A stretch of 64,000 bases of DNA from Xanthomonas sp. XNM01 (GTDB taxonomy: Bacteria; Pseudomonadota; Gammaproteobacteria; Xanthomonadales; Xanthomonadaceae): contig NZ_JACVAP010000002.1 in the NCBI RefSeq assembly GCF_014851915.1, positions 496,001 through 560,000 of the forward strand, given 5' to 3'. Within the stretch, counting starts at the first letter, position 1, and each line of letters begins with the position of its first letter. The translations under genes and the position numbers were made by a program. The notes beneath the pieces were generated by a model. It was not told where the DNA came from. It worked only from the letters and a program-made list of their open reading frames with translations, and searched no databases. This document shows, piece by piece, positions 54,701 to 61,944 of the stretch.

Positions 54701-55181
54701 GGTGGTCCTTGCCCGCGAATTCCGGGTGGTCGAACGCGGTGCCGGAGTCGAGCAGGCCCAGGCGCACGCCGGCGCCGGTGAGGCCGCGCGCGTAGGCGTG
54801 GTGCGCGTTGATGACCTCCAGGCCCCAGTCGGCCTGGAACTCCTCGTCGATCCAGGCGGAGGCATCGGTGGCATCGGCCGGCACGGAGGCGGTCGTGCTG
54901 GCCGCCGGTGCGGCGGCGGGGGCGGCGGTCGTGGCCGGACGCTGCGTCCAGTGCTGGCTGAAGAGGGCGCGCGGCAGCGTCGGCTGCAGCGTGGTCGTGT
55001 CGACGCTGGACGCGGCGAACGCGGAGGAGATCGCGTGGGCGACAGGATCGGCCCGTTCGTCGGCGAAGGCCAGCGGCGCGGTGATCAGGGCGGCGAGGCC
55101 GCCGGCGATGGCCAGTGCCATCGTCGAACGGGAAAGACGGGTGCCGGGGGAGATGGAACGTGAAGCGCGGTACTTCGACAT
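51780..55181 (-). CDS. Subtilisin-like serine protease autotransporter
   Basis: The 1133-residue protein starts at ATG 55179-55181 (AGGA ribosome-binding site upstream) with a signal sequence (RLSRSTMALAIAGGLAALITAPLAFADE). The passenger is a subtilase with the catalytic Asp in GLLDSGTAFDHPEF, His in FSNHGTHVAGTIAANRDG and Ser in GTSMAAPHVTGALGLLF. A Gly-rich beta-helix part follows (GDNALTGDVRVDGG... TIAPGSSIGTLTIDGDY), then an autotransporter barrel of about 280 residues that ends in Phe (ARFSVRF). The protease is secreted across the outer membrane and may stay on the surface. A CRP/Clp-like site lies upstream. It is alone in its transcription unit. Confidence 0.94.
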   Translation of the reverse strand: MSKYRASRSISPGTRLSRSTMALAIAGGLAALITAPLAFADERADPVAHAISSAFAASSVDTTTLQPTLPRALFSQHWTQRPATTAAPAAAPAASTTASVPADATDASAWIDEEFQADWGLEVINAHHAYARGLTGAGVRLGLLDSGTAFDHPEFAGKDHRGLTMAQVLADGSLCSDGTILGGPDACFYSVGDQSSIDGEYWDPELAALFPNPANDYLWGNTFYTFSNHGTHVAGTIAANRDGSGMHGVAFGADLSSARLFNDSLAIVDIACILFNECSTIGTSADASAFVGMYDQAIAQGVKAMNHSWGYTYYAYTPEVAELYHEALMDNPRIAGILTTMAEASRQSGMIQVLSAGNTNVVIATPEQSPEPTAPATLPSIFPDIEQYWVSVVNLNDQLELSNRSMKCGISAQWCIAAPGSVITSTVLDGGDELVGGWVIDDAGNLRYEFEDRTGIPAYADMSGTSMAAPHVTGALGLLFERFPYLTGAQVRDVMLTTATDLGEEGVDEIYGWGLLNLEKAIEGYGQLRVDTTVDMSVAAGGRKVWEGNAWDDWTNDIGGPGRLTKSGAGWLRLSGDNSFAGATVAQGLLEFDGDNALTGDVRVDGGTLLVNGRLDGSALTVAGGLAVINGTVAGAATRVEAGGTLGGSGTLGDTWVAGTIAPGSSIGTLTIDGDYTQAASARLVAEILPPDQADLLRVTGSANLLGGTLVASSLGDGYTIGQQYRILSAEGGITGGFSSIDSSGLSPFLALSLLQSANAVDVDVIRGAALASAATSGNQFATAAALDALPLSQVLLQPLTRLDVAQARGAFDQLSGEAHASARQVLLEGSRLVRDAALARASAGHGGFLAQHDADAATGAWVQVQHQGGSIAGDGNATRVQYSGNGALVGVDHQFEGGWRVGAYGGTGETDFNLRGRASKGETSSRHAGVYVGQAWGGFGVRAGYAQSWNRVDVDRTLAFPGFAGTVGTRYDADSKQAFVDAGYRFGNEAWELEPYLQYAHVELDSDGFREQGSIAALQGRAGEARAELATAGLRFGANLRGSGQEQTWLSLRGNLGYRHAGGDQRRTAQLSLDGSNWFGVSSPVIGSSALLAEIGLAARTSSNSVLELGYTSVDADEARDHGVNARFSVRF

Positions 55182-55265
55182 GCAGGATCCTTTGCTGGAA
55201 CGTGGGACACCGCGGCACGGCCACGGTGATTCCTGAACGTATCCGTACCGCATGTGAAGTGGCAA

Positions 55266-55279
55266 GTGATGCACGTCAC
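55266..55279 (-). promoter_or_regulatory. Possible CRP/Clp site before the autotransporter
   Basis: GTGA-N6-TCAC (GTGATGCACGTCAC) matches the core of CRP-type sites. It lies 85-98 bases before the autotransporter ATG. In Xanthomonadaceae the CRP-like protein Clp controls many extracellular enzymes, so the position is meaningful. No promoter box next to it is evident. Confidence 0.5.
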
Positions 55280-55305
55280 GGCACGCGGCGCCCGTCGCGA
55301 CGCTG

Positions 55306-55734
55306 TCAGTCGGCTGTCACCTCGATGCGCAGCAGCATCGGGGCGCGCGTGCCGCCGCGCAGGATCCGGACCGGATAGACACCTGGCTGGTCCGGCATCC
55401 GCAGGGTGATGGCGCCGTCGGCGGAAGGCACCAGCCGACGGCCGAACGCCTCCACGGCACTGCCGATGGGCACGCGACCCTGGACCAGGCTGCCGGCCTT
55501 CGCCCGCGACGGCAGGCGCAGCAGGCTGCCCGGTTCGCGCTCGCCGGGCCGGCCTGGATGCACGGCCGTCCGCGCCTCTGAAGCTGTCGACGTGCCGACC
55601 GGCACCGTGGCGACGGAGGGTGCCGTCGGCGTCGCGCAGGCGCCGCTGACGAGGGCGAGCATGGCCAGGCCACAGGCCTGCAGGCTGCCCGGGACCGCCA
55701 GGTGCCGTTCCCGCTGCGGTTCCTGCACTTTCAT
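55306..55734 (-). CDS. Small exported (possible lipo-) protein related to the M23 peptidase N-terminus
   Basis: The start at ATG 55732-55734 (a second ATG is 9 bases upstream) gives 142 residues. The N-terminus has a hydrophobic stretch ending in LALVSGACA; the Cys may be a lipid site, though the lipobox is not ideal. The last 70 residues read PSRAKAGSLVQGRVPIGSAVEAFGRRLVP... and can be aligned by eye with the N-terminal domain of the neighbouring M23 peptidase (PASVQQGAMVIGKVPPGSRVEYAGRSLRT...). The protein therefore seems to be the non-catalytic domain alone, possibly a cell-wall or peptide-binding module. It is separated from that peptidase gene by a tandem repeat. Confidence 0.68.
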   Translation of the reverse strand: MKVQEPQRERHLAVPGSLQACGLAMLALVSGACATPTAPSVATVPVGTSTASEARTAVHPGRPGEREPGSLLRLPSRAKAGSLVQGRVPIGSAVEAFGRRLVPSADGAITLRMPDQPGVYPVRILRGGTRAPMLLRIEVTAD

Positions 55735-55960
55735 CGGCCACATCCCTGGACCGTCGTCCGGAACCTGCCGCGCACGGACGTCGCCGGAAGCAGGCGCAGG
55801 AGCGAGCGTGGGCTCATCCGAGCTTGGGGCATCGGCAGCGGGCCGACCCGCACCGGCGCGAGCATCCAGCGCTGCGGTGTCCGCTGTGCTCCCGCGCTGC
55901 GTGGAGCGGATGCCACGGTGGCGTTCAACCTCGTCGTCCGAGAATGCGCAATGGACGATA

Positions 55961-56336
55961 CGCACGTCGAACCGCGCCACGGTGGAACTTCGATGTCCGC
56001 AATGGCCGGCGTGCCGCCGCGCGTGGAGGGCGTGACGTCGCAGCGGCGTTCAGCTGCCACGTTCGAGCACGAGCAGCGGGTCGATCCGCACGTCGAACCG
56101 CGCCACGCTGGAACTTCGATGTCCGCCATGGCCGGCGCGCCGCCGCGCGTGGAGAGCGTGACGACGCAGCGGCGTTCAGCTGCCACGTTCAAGTACGAGC
56201 AGCGGGTCGAACCGCGCCAAGCTGGAACTTCGATGGTCGCCATGGCCGGCGCGCCGCCGCGCGTGGAGGACGCGACGGCGCAGCGGCGTTCAGCTGCCAC
56301 GTTCGAGTACGAGCAGCGGGTCGATTCGCACGTCGA
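55961..56336 (-). repeat. Tandem repeat derived from the 3' end of the M23 peptidase gene
   Basis: The landmark CGCACGTCGA occurs at 55961, 56087 and 56327, and CAGCGGCGTT at 56041, 56167 and 56281, so the array has three units of 126, 114 and 126 bases. The middle unit lacks 12 bases. Each unit, read on the minus strand, carries the codons for the last residues of the peptidase (FDVRIDPLLVLERGS) and its TGA, plus about 75 bases of downstream sequence. The copies differ at only a few positions, so they are recent. Unit lengths are multiples of three, which keeps accidental frames open on both strands across the array. Confidence 0.9.
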
Positions 56337-57126
56337 ACCAGTTCATGCCCCAGTGCAGATGCGGGCCGGTCGCGCGCCCGGTCGCACCGACCGCGCCGAT
56401 CACCTGACCCTGTTCCACCCGGTCGCCGACCTTCACGTCCAGACGCGACAGGTGCAGGAAGTTCGAGCTGATGCCGTGTCCATGATCGAGCAGCAGGGTG
56501 CCGCCGGTCAGGTACAGGTCGGCGCCGGCGAAGGTGACGATGCCGGCCGCCGGCGCCTTGATCGCGGTCCCCGTCGGCGCGGCGATGTCCATGCCCGAAT
56601 GCGGCGATCCGGGCTTGCCGTTGTAGACGCGCTGGTTGCCGAAGCGGCCGCTGATGCGGCCCTGCACCGGCCAGATGAAGCGCTGGGCGAAATCGGCGCG
56701 GGCATCGTCGCGCACGCGTGCGGCGGTGACCTGGGCCTGCTCGCGCCTGATCCGTTCGGCGATCGCCGGCGGCGGATCGACCGTCTTCGGCGGCACGCCG
56801 TCGACCCGCTGCACCGGGAAGTCGCGTGCGCTCACCGCGATGGTCGCGGCGCTGCGGCTGCCGTCCGGGCGGATCACCTCGACCGTCACCGGCGCCGCCT
56901 GGTCGCGGCCGACGCCGAACACCACGCTGCCGTAGCCGGTGGTGCGCAGGCTGCGGCCGGCGTACTCGACCCGGCTGCCCGGCGGGACCTTGCCGATCAC
57001 CATCGCGCCCTGCTGCACGCTGGCCGGAAACACCACGCGCGCGTCCGCATCGGACTGCGCGTGGGCGATGCCGGCCTGCAGGCCGAGGCAGGCCAGCAGC
57101 ACGCCGGCCAGGCGACCACCCCGCAT
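56290..57126 (-). CDS. M23-family metallopeptidase (LytM/murein hydrolase type)
   Basis: The start is ATG 57124-57126, overlapping the pyrC stop by one base. The 278-residue product has a signal peptide (RLAGVLLACLGLQAGIAHAQ), an N-terminal beta domain (about 30-95), a linker, and an M23 domain with HSGMDIAAPTGTAIKAPA (first metal ligands), LDHGHGISSNFLHL and GPHLHWGMNWF (HxH). All zinc ligands are present, so it is probably an active endopeptidase that cuts peptidoglycan cross-links in the periplasm. Its last 15 codons and downstream sequence are repeated in the array beyond the stop codon. Confidence 0.92.
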   Translation of the reverse strand: MRGGRLAGVLLACLGLQAGIAHAQSDADARVVFPASVQQGAMVIGKVPPGSRVEYAGRSLRTTGYGSVVFGVGRDQAAPVTVEVIRPDGSRSAATIAVSARDFPVQRVDGVPPKTVDPPPAIAERIRREQAQVTAARVRDDARADFAQRFIWPVQGRISGRFGNQRVYNGKPGSPHSGMDIAAPTGTAIKAPAAGIVTFAGADLYLTGGTLLLDHGHGISSNFLHLSRLDVKVGDRVEQGQVIGAVGATGRATGPHLHWGMNWFDVRIDPLLVLERGS

Positions 57127-58475
57127 CAGCGGTCGAACTCCAGGCGCTGGCCGTTCGGGTTGCCGACCAGCTCGCGTCCGTTCCAGACCAGGCGACCGTT
57201 GACCCAGGTCGCGCCGATCCGGGAACGGAAGGTGGTGCCCTCGAACGGCGACCAGCCGCACTTGGACAGCACGTCCTCGCGGCGCACGGTCAGCGGCTCA
57301 TCGTCGACCAGGACCAGATCGGCCCAGTAGCCCTCGCGCAGGAAGCCACGTTCCTTGACGTCGAACAGCTGCGCCGGCGCGTGCGCGGTCTTCTGCACGA
57401 TCCGCGCGATGTCGGCGCGTTTCTCGTGGGCCAGTTCGATCGCCGCCAGCAGCGCGTACTGCACCAGCGGCAGGCCGCCCGGCGCGCGGCCGTAGTGGGT
57501 CTGCGCCTTCTCTTCCAGCGTGTGCGGGGCATGGTCGGTGGCCAGCACGTCGATCACGTCCTCGGCCAGCGCCCGGATCAGCGCCTCGCGATCGGCTGGA
57601 TCCTTGATCGCCGGGTTGCACTTGATCTGGTTGCCCAGGCGCGCGTAGTCGCGGCGGTCGAAGCGCAGGAAGTGGATGCAGGTCTCGGCGGTGATCCGCT
57701 TGCGCCTGCCGTCGGCGACCAGCGGACCGCGCTGGAACAGCGCCAGCTCGTCGGCGGTGGAGATGTGCAGCACGTGCAGCCGGGTGTCGTGGCGACGGGC
57801 CAGTTCCAGCGCCAGCCGGGTCGACTTGATGCAGGCCTCGCGCGAGCGGATGTCCGGGTGGAATTCGACCGGAATCTCGTCGCCGTACCGGGCGCGGTAG
57901 CGCTCCATGTTGGCCTGGATGGTCGGAGTGTCCTCGCAGTGGGTGATGATCGGCACCGGCGTGTCGCGGAAGATCGCGTCCAGCGTCTCCGGATTGTCGA
58001 CCAGCATGTTGCCGGTGGACGCGCCCATGAACACCTTCACGCCCGGCGTCGCCTTCGGGTCGGTGCGCTGGATCGCCTCCAGGTTGTCGTTGCTGGCGCC
58101 CATGTAGAAGCCGTGGTTGCCCCAGGCGCGGCCCTTCGCGGCGGCGTACTTCTCTTCCAGCCGCTCGGCATCGAGGGTCGGCGGATTGGTGTTGGGCATG
58201 TCCATGAAGCTGGTCAGCCCGCCGGCAACGGCCGCGGCCGACTCGGTCGCGATGTCGCCCTTGTGGGTCAGGCCCGGCTCGCGGAAATGGACCTGGTCGT
58301 CGATCATGCCGGGCAGCAGCCAGCGTCCCGCCGCGTCGACCACGCGCTCGCCGCTCTGTGCCTTCAGGCCGCTGCCGATCTGCGCGATCCGGCCGTTCTC
58401 GATCCGCAGGTCGCCATCGAAGGTGCGTCCTTCGTTGACCAGACGGGCGTTGACGATCAGGGTAGTGCCGGGCAT
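57126..58475 (-). CDS. pyrC: Dihydroorotase (class I type)
   Basis: The 449-residue amidohydrolase has MIDDQVHFREPGLTHKGDIATES (HxH and the Arg for substrate binding), MGASTGN, THCED, LHVLHISTADEL and ATDHAPHTLEEK (catalytic Asp), as in dihydroorotases of the class I type. It closes carbamoylaspartate to dihydroorotate in pyrimidine synthesis. The start at ATG 58473-58475 overlaps the yidD stop (TGATG), and its own stop overlaps the start of the M23 gene. The three genes are therefore translationally coupled. Similar allantoinases are a less likely alternative. Confidence 0.9.
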   Translation of the reverse strand: MPGTTLIVNARLVNEGRTFDGDLRIENGRIAQIGSGLKAQSGERVVDAAGRWLLPGMIDDQVHFREPGLTHKGDIATESAAAVAGGLTSFMDMPNTNPPTLDAERLEEKYAAAKGRAWGNHGFYMGASNDNLEAIQRTDPKATPGVKVFMGASTGNMLVDNPETLDAIFRDTPVPIITHCEDTPTIQANMERYRARYGDEIPVEFHPDIRSREACIKSTRLALELARRHDTRLHVLHISTADELALFQRGPLVADGRRKRITAETCIHFLRFDRRDYARLGNQIKCNPAIKDPADREALIRALAEDVIDVLATDHAPHTLEEKAQTHYGRAPGGLPLVQYALLAAIELAHEKRADIARIVQKTAHAPAQLFDVKERGFLREGYWADLVLVDDEPLTVRREDVLSKCGWSPFEGTTFRSRIGATWVNGRLVWNGRELVGNPNGQRLEFDR

Positions 58476-58723
58476 CAGTGGTTTCCTGTGCAGGAGCAAG
58501 AACGGGGGGAGTCGGGCACCGGGTCGTGGCCACCGGGATGGAACGGGTGGCAGCGCCCGAGACGGCGCAGGGTCAGCCAGCTGCCGCGTGCCGGGCCATG
58601 CCGGCCGATCGCTTCCATCGCATATTCCGAGCAGCTGGGGACGAACCGGCAGCGGGGACCGAGCAGGGGGCTGATGAAGCGCTTGTAGGCGCGCAGCGCC
58701 AGGATGAGCAGGCGGGCGATCAC
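58475..58723 (-). CDS. yidD: Membrane protein insertion efficiency factor YidD
   Basis: The 82-residue protein has the complete YidD pattern: [34 protein letters not shown] and [18 protein letters not shown]. It is a peripheral inner-membrane protein with an amphipathic N-terminal helix that helps YidC-dependent insertion. In most bacteria yidD lies between rnpA and yidC near the origin; here it heads a pyrC-M23 operon, an unusual place. Start ATG 58721-58723. Confidence 0.94.
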   Translation of the reverse strand: MIARLLILALRAYKRFISPLLGPRCRFVPSCSEYAMEAIGRHGPARGSWLTLRRLGRCHPFHPGGHDPVPDSPRSCSCTGNH

Positions 58724-58840
58724 GTCCGCATCATACGCCAGCCCCCGCGCGCCGCGTCACGCCGCGGGCATGCGCACCGGGATAGCATGCGCCGGCGATG
58801 ACACCGTCAGGGCCCGTCCATCGCGGCGGTCCGTCCCAGG

Positions 58841-58869
58841 TTGCCGCATCGGATGGGGTGAGCTATAAA
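58841..58869 (+). promoter_or_regulatory. Sigma-70 type promoter of dksA
   Basis: TTGCCG (58841-58846), 17 bases, then TATAAA (58864-58869) form a clear sigma-70 promoter. The transcript should begin near 58876, which places the start codon after that point. Confidence 0.7.
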
Positions 58870-58908
58870 GGCCCGCTTTCCCGGGGACGGGAAAATTACG
58901 AGGAACCC

Positions 58909-60087
58909 TTGTACGTGGCTGCCAAGAAACCCGTAAAGAAGGCCGCCAAGGCCGCAAGCAAGACCACCGCCGCCAGGAAGCCGGCCAAGCCGGTCGCCAA
59001 GAAGGCCGTGGCCAAACCCGCCACCAAGAAGGTCGTCGCCAAGAAGGCGGCGCCCGCCAAGAAGACCGTCAAGCCGGCCAAGCCGGTCGCCAAGAAGCCT
59101 GCCGCCAAGAAGGCCGTCGCCAGGACGCCGGCGAAGCCGGTTGCGACCAAGGCCGTCAAGAAGGCCGCTGCGGTGCCGAAAAAGCCCGTAGCGCAGAAAA
59201 GCGTGAAAGCCGCACCGGCGCCCGTGAAAAAGACGGCCGCCAAGCCCGCGCCGGTGAAGAAGGCCGCTCCGGCCACGCCGTCCAAGGGCAAGCCGGCGGT
59301 CACGCCGACCAGTTCCAGCAAGAAGGCCGCGCCGGCCGCCACTCCGGCAAAGCCGGTCGCAAGGAAAGCGACCACTCCCACCGTACCGGCGTCGGCCACC
59401 AGGCCTGCGCCGGTCCAGTCCGCACCCGCGAAGACCGTGACGGCCTCCGCCAAGAAGGCGACCGCAGCGGTTTCCGCTCCTTCGCAAGAAAAGTCCGTGC
59501 CCGCATCGAAATCCCCCAGTTCCACCAAGCCCACCGCCTCCGCCACGCCGGCCACCGCCTCGCGTCCGGCCGTCCAGGGCAAGGTCGCCGTCGCCGTCGT
59601 CTCCAAGAAGGCCGACGCCCCGGCGCCGCGCAGTGCGCAGAAGTCCGTCGACTACAAGATCGACGACGCCACCGGCCGTCCGCTCCTGCCGCAGGGCTAC
59701 AAGCCCAGCGCCGGCGAGGAGTACATGAGCCCGCTGCAGCTGGAGTATTTCCGCCAGCGCCTGCTCGGCTGGCGCGCCGACCTGGTCGAAGAGTCCAAGC
59801 AGACCATCGAGAACCTGAAGGACGAGGTCCGCGACATCGGCGACGAGGCCGAGCGTGCGACCCGCGAAACCGAAAACTCGCTGGAACTGCGGACCCGCGA
59901 CCGCTACCGCAAGCTGATCGGCAAGATCGACAGCACGCTCAAGCGTCTGGAAGCCGGCGACTACGGCTACTGCGTCGATACCGGCGAGGAAATCGGCCTG
60001 GAGCGTCTCGAGGCGCGCCTGACCGCCGAGCGTACCATCGACGCCCAGGAGCGCTGGGAGCACATGCAGAAGCAGCAGGGCGAGTAA
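58909..60087 (+). CDS. dksA: DksA-family RNA polymerase-binding protein with long Lys/Ala/Pro tail
   Basis: The product has 392 residues from TTG 58909 (GAGGA 4 bases upstream); GTG 58915 is an alternative. Residues 1-245 are a low-complexity Lys/Ala/Pro/Val tail with many KKAA, KPVAKK and KKAAP units, like histone H1 or AlgP. The last 147 residues are a DksA: the coiled coil with DEAERATRETENSLELRTRDR (tip with acidic residues near DIGDEAE) and the end domain YGYCVDTGEEIGLERLEARLTAERTIDAQER. Of the four zinc cysteines of E. coli DksA only the first remains (CVDT, TIDA), so zinc cannot be held as usual. DksA binds the secondary channel of RNA polymerase and with ppGpp controls rRNA and amino-acid genes. 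Confidence 0.9.
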   Translation: MYVAAKKPVKKAAKAASKTTAARKPAKPVAKKAVAKPATKKVVAKKAAPAKKTVKPAKPVAKKPAAKKAVARTPAKPVATKAVKKAAAVPKKPVAQKSVKAAPAPVKKTAAKPAPVKKAAPATPSKGKPAVTPTSSSKKAAPAATPAKPVARKATTPTVPASATRPAPVQSAPAKTVTASAKKATAAVSAPSQEKSVPASKSPSSTKPTASATPATASRPAVQGKVAVAVVSKKADAPAPRSAQKSVDYKIDDATGRPLLPQGYKPSAGEEYMSPLQLEYFRQRLLGWRADLVEESKQTIENLKDEVRDIGDEAERATRETENSLELRTRDRYRKLIGKIDSTLKRLEAGDYGYCVDTGEEIGLERLEARLTAERTIDAQERWEHMQKQQGE

Positions 60088-60116
60088 CGCTTCCGGCTGC
60101 ATCGCGGTGCCACCAT

Positions 60117-60144
60117 GACGAACCCCGCTCCGGCGGGGTTCGTC
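60117..60144 (+). terminator. Rho-independent terminator after dksA
   Basis: GACGAACCCCGC (60117-60128) and GCGGGGTTCGTC (60133-60144) make a perfect 12-bp stem with a TCCG tetraloop, followed by GTTTCT. It lies 30 bases after the dksA stop. Confidence 0.88.
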
Positions 60145-60696
60145 GTTTCTGCGTCCGGCTGCGCCTGTCGTCATCGCCGCCCTGCGTGGCGGGCAGGACG
60201 AGCGCCTGCGCGCAAGGTGCGGCGACGCTGTTGCCTGTCGTGACGCGGAATGGATGACACGCGTGGCCGAAGTGTGCCAAGGCGAGGGTGGGCCTGTGCT
60301 GGAAGACTCCGGGCGCGGGGCGCATAGCGCATAGCGCATGGCGGATGCGACCAATGGGTGCAGGCGATCCTGCCCTGTGTCTCCGGTGTCTCCTGTGCCT
60401 CACGTGTCGCGGAGCTGCGCGGCGCTCCGGCATCCGCGTCCTGCGACGCAGTGGAATGGGCCCGTGCCCGAAGAGGTCACGGCACATCCGGTGTAGCCAG
60501 CGAGAGGGCGTCGGCCGGCCGCCAAGGCGCTTGCGGAACATGTCGGGCGAAATGGATTGGTGACGTGGTCACCCGTGGACGGGTCCGCGCGGGCCTGCTC
60601 CGGCCTCAAGGGCAGGGTGGCGAACGGTGCATTCCCGCCCGCGGCACGCCATCCGGTGGCCGATGTCGCCACAACGGTGGCGGCTGCATGCACGCG
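60145..60696. other. Intergenic region with a short GCGCATA repeat, no supported gene
   Basis: About 550 bases between dksA and the MFS gene contain no gene I can support. A 7-base unit (GCGCATA, GCGCATA, GCGCATG) is repeated near 60320-60341. Frames on both strands, such as 60288-60563 plus and 60400-60693 minus, have no domain and no ribosome-binding site. Confidence 0.55.
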
Positions 60697-61944
60697 TTAC
60701 TGCAGGTCCTTCAGGTCCAGCCGGCGTAAGCGTGGTGCCTTCGCCGCCGTGGTGGCGACCACGCCCAGGGTCACGCAGCCGCCCAACACCACGGCCGGCA
60801 CCAGTCCGAGCAGGCGCGCCATCGAGCCGGCGTAGAACGCACCCAGCTCGTTGGACGAGCCGATGAAGATGCCGTTGATCGAGGCCACACGCCCGCGCAT
60901 CTGGTCCGGGGTGACCAGCTGCATGATGGTCGAGCGCAGCACCACCGACACGCCGTCGCAGACGCCCGACAGCAGCAGGAAGAACGCCGACAGCCAGAAC
61001 GCGCGCGACAGGCCGAAGCCGATGATGCACAGGCCGAACCCGGCGACCGCGTACAGCAGCAGACGGCCGGCGTGGCGCCCGGGTGGGCGCCGCGCCAGGA
61101 CGATGCCCGCGGCCACCGCGCCCAGTGCCGGCGCCCCGCGCAGGATGCCCAGGCCTTCCGGGCCGTAATGCAGGATGTCGTGGATGAAGGCCGGCGCCAG
61201 CGAGATCGCGCCGCCGAACAGCACCGCGAACAGGTCCAGCGCCTGCGCGCCCAGCATGATCTGGTTGCCGAACACGAAGCGCAGGCCCTGGCCGATGCTG
61301 GCGAACACCGGTGGGCGTGGCCCGTCCACGCGTGGCTCGACGATCCGCAGCGACAGCAGCACCACGCCGGCGACCAGGGCCAGTGCGGCGGCCAGGCCGT
61401 AGGCGGCGGTCTTGCCGGCCACGCCGACCAGCACACCGCCAAGCGCCGGCCCGCAGACCATCGCGCTCTGGAAGAAGATGCTGCCCAGGCTGGCGCCGCG
61501 GGCGAACTGCTCGCGGCGCAGCACCCGTGCGAACAGCGCGGTGTAGACCGGGGTCAGAAACGCGCGGACCAGGCCGGTGAGGACGATCGCCGCGTAGATC
61601 GGCCAGGTGGCGGCCGCACCGAGCCGGCCCGCGGCGATGAAGGTCAGCAGCAGCGCGGTGCCGCACAGCCCTGCGCAGGCCGCCGCGCCGAGCATGCGCT
61701 TGGGCAGGTGGTCGACCAGATAACCGGCGAACAGCGCCATGCCGATGAAGGGCACGACTTCGGCCAGGCCGATCAGGCCGAGCGAGAAGGGGTTGCGGGT
61801 CAGTTCGTAGACGTGCCAGCCGACGGTGACCGCGACGATCTGATAGGACAGGATCGCGCAGACCCGGTAACACAGCAGGATCCGGAACGGCACGCTGCCC
61901 AGCGGCGAGGCCGGGCCTGGCAGCGCGGCCTCGGCCGTGTTCAC
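60697..61944 (-). CDS. MFS transporter (enterobactin exporter-like)
   Basis: The start is GTG 61942-61944, overlapping the sufE stop (GTGA). The 415-residue protein has about 12 hydrophobic helices, PFRILLCYRVCAILSYQIVAVTVGWHVYELTRNPFSLGLIGL at the beginning, and GLVRAFLTPVYTALFARVLRREQFARGASLGS. The family resembles EntS/MFS_3 exporters, whose substrates vary. Its coupling to sufE is probably only transcriptional economy. Function beyond export is not known. Confidence 0.85.
   Translation of the reverse strand: MNTAEAALPGPASPLGSVPFRILLCYRVCAILSYQIVAVTVGWHVYELTRNPFSLGLIGLAEVVPFIGMALFAGYLVDHLPKRMLGAAACAGLCGTALLLTFIAAGRLGAAATWPIYAAIVLTGLVRAFLTPVYTALFARVLRREQFARGASLGSIFFQSAMVCGPALGGVLVGVAGKTAAYGLAAALALVAGVVLLSLRIVEPRVDGPRPPVFASIGQGLRFVFGNQIMLGAQALDLFAVLFGGAISLAPAFIHDILHYGPEGLGILRGAPALGAVAAGIVLARRPPGRHAGRLLLYAVAGFGLCIIGFGLSRAFWLSAFFLLLSGVCDGVSVVLRSTIMQLVTPDQMRGRVASINGIFIGSSNELGAFYAGSMARLLGLVPAVVLGGCVTLGVVATTAAKAPRLRRLDLKDLQ

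Noticed and set aside
55731-56300. Minus-strand 189-codon frame with repeated AERRC and WRGST segments
   Set aside because: It is the same array in another frame and overlaps the start of the small exported protein. No ribosome-binding site or domain supports it.
55702-57330. Plus-strand frame with regular repeats (SMAGAPPRVE, QRRSAATF), looking like a repeat protein
   Set aside because: It reads through the tandem array and antisense to the M23 gene. The regular peptide repeats come only from unit lengths divisible by three.
60288-60563. 91-codon plus-strand frame in the gap after dksA
   Set aside because: No ribosome-binding site, no domain, and cysteine/arginine-rich random composition.
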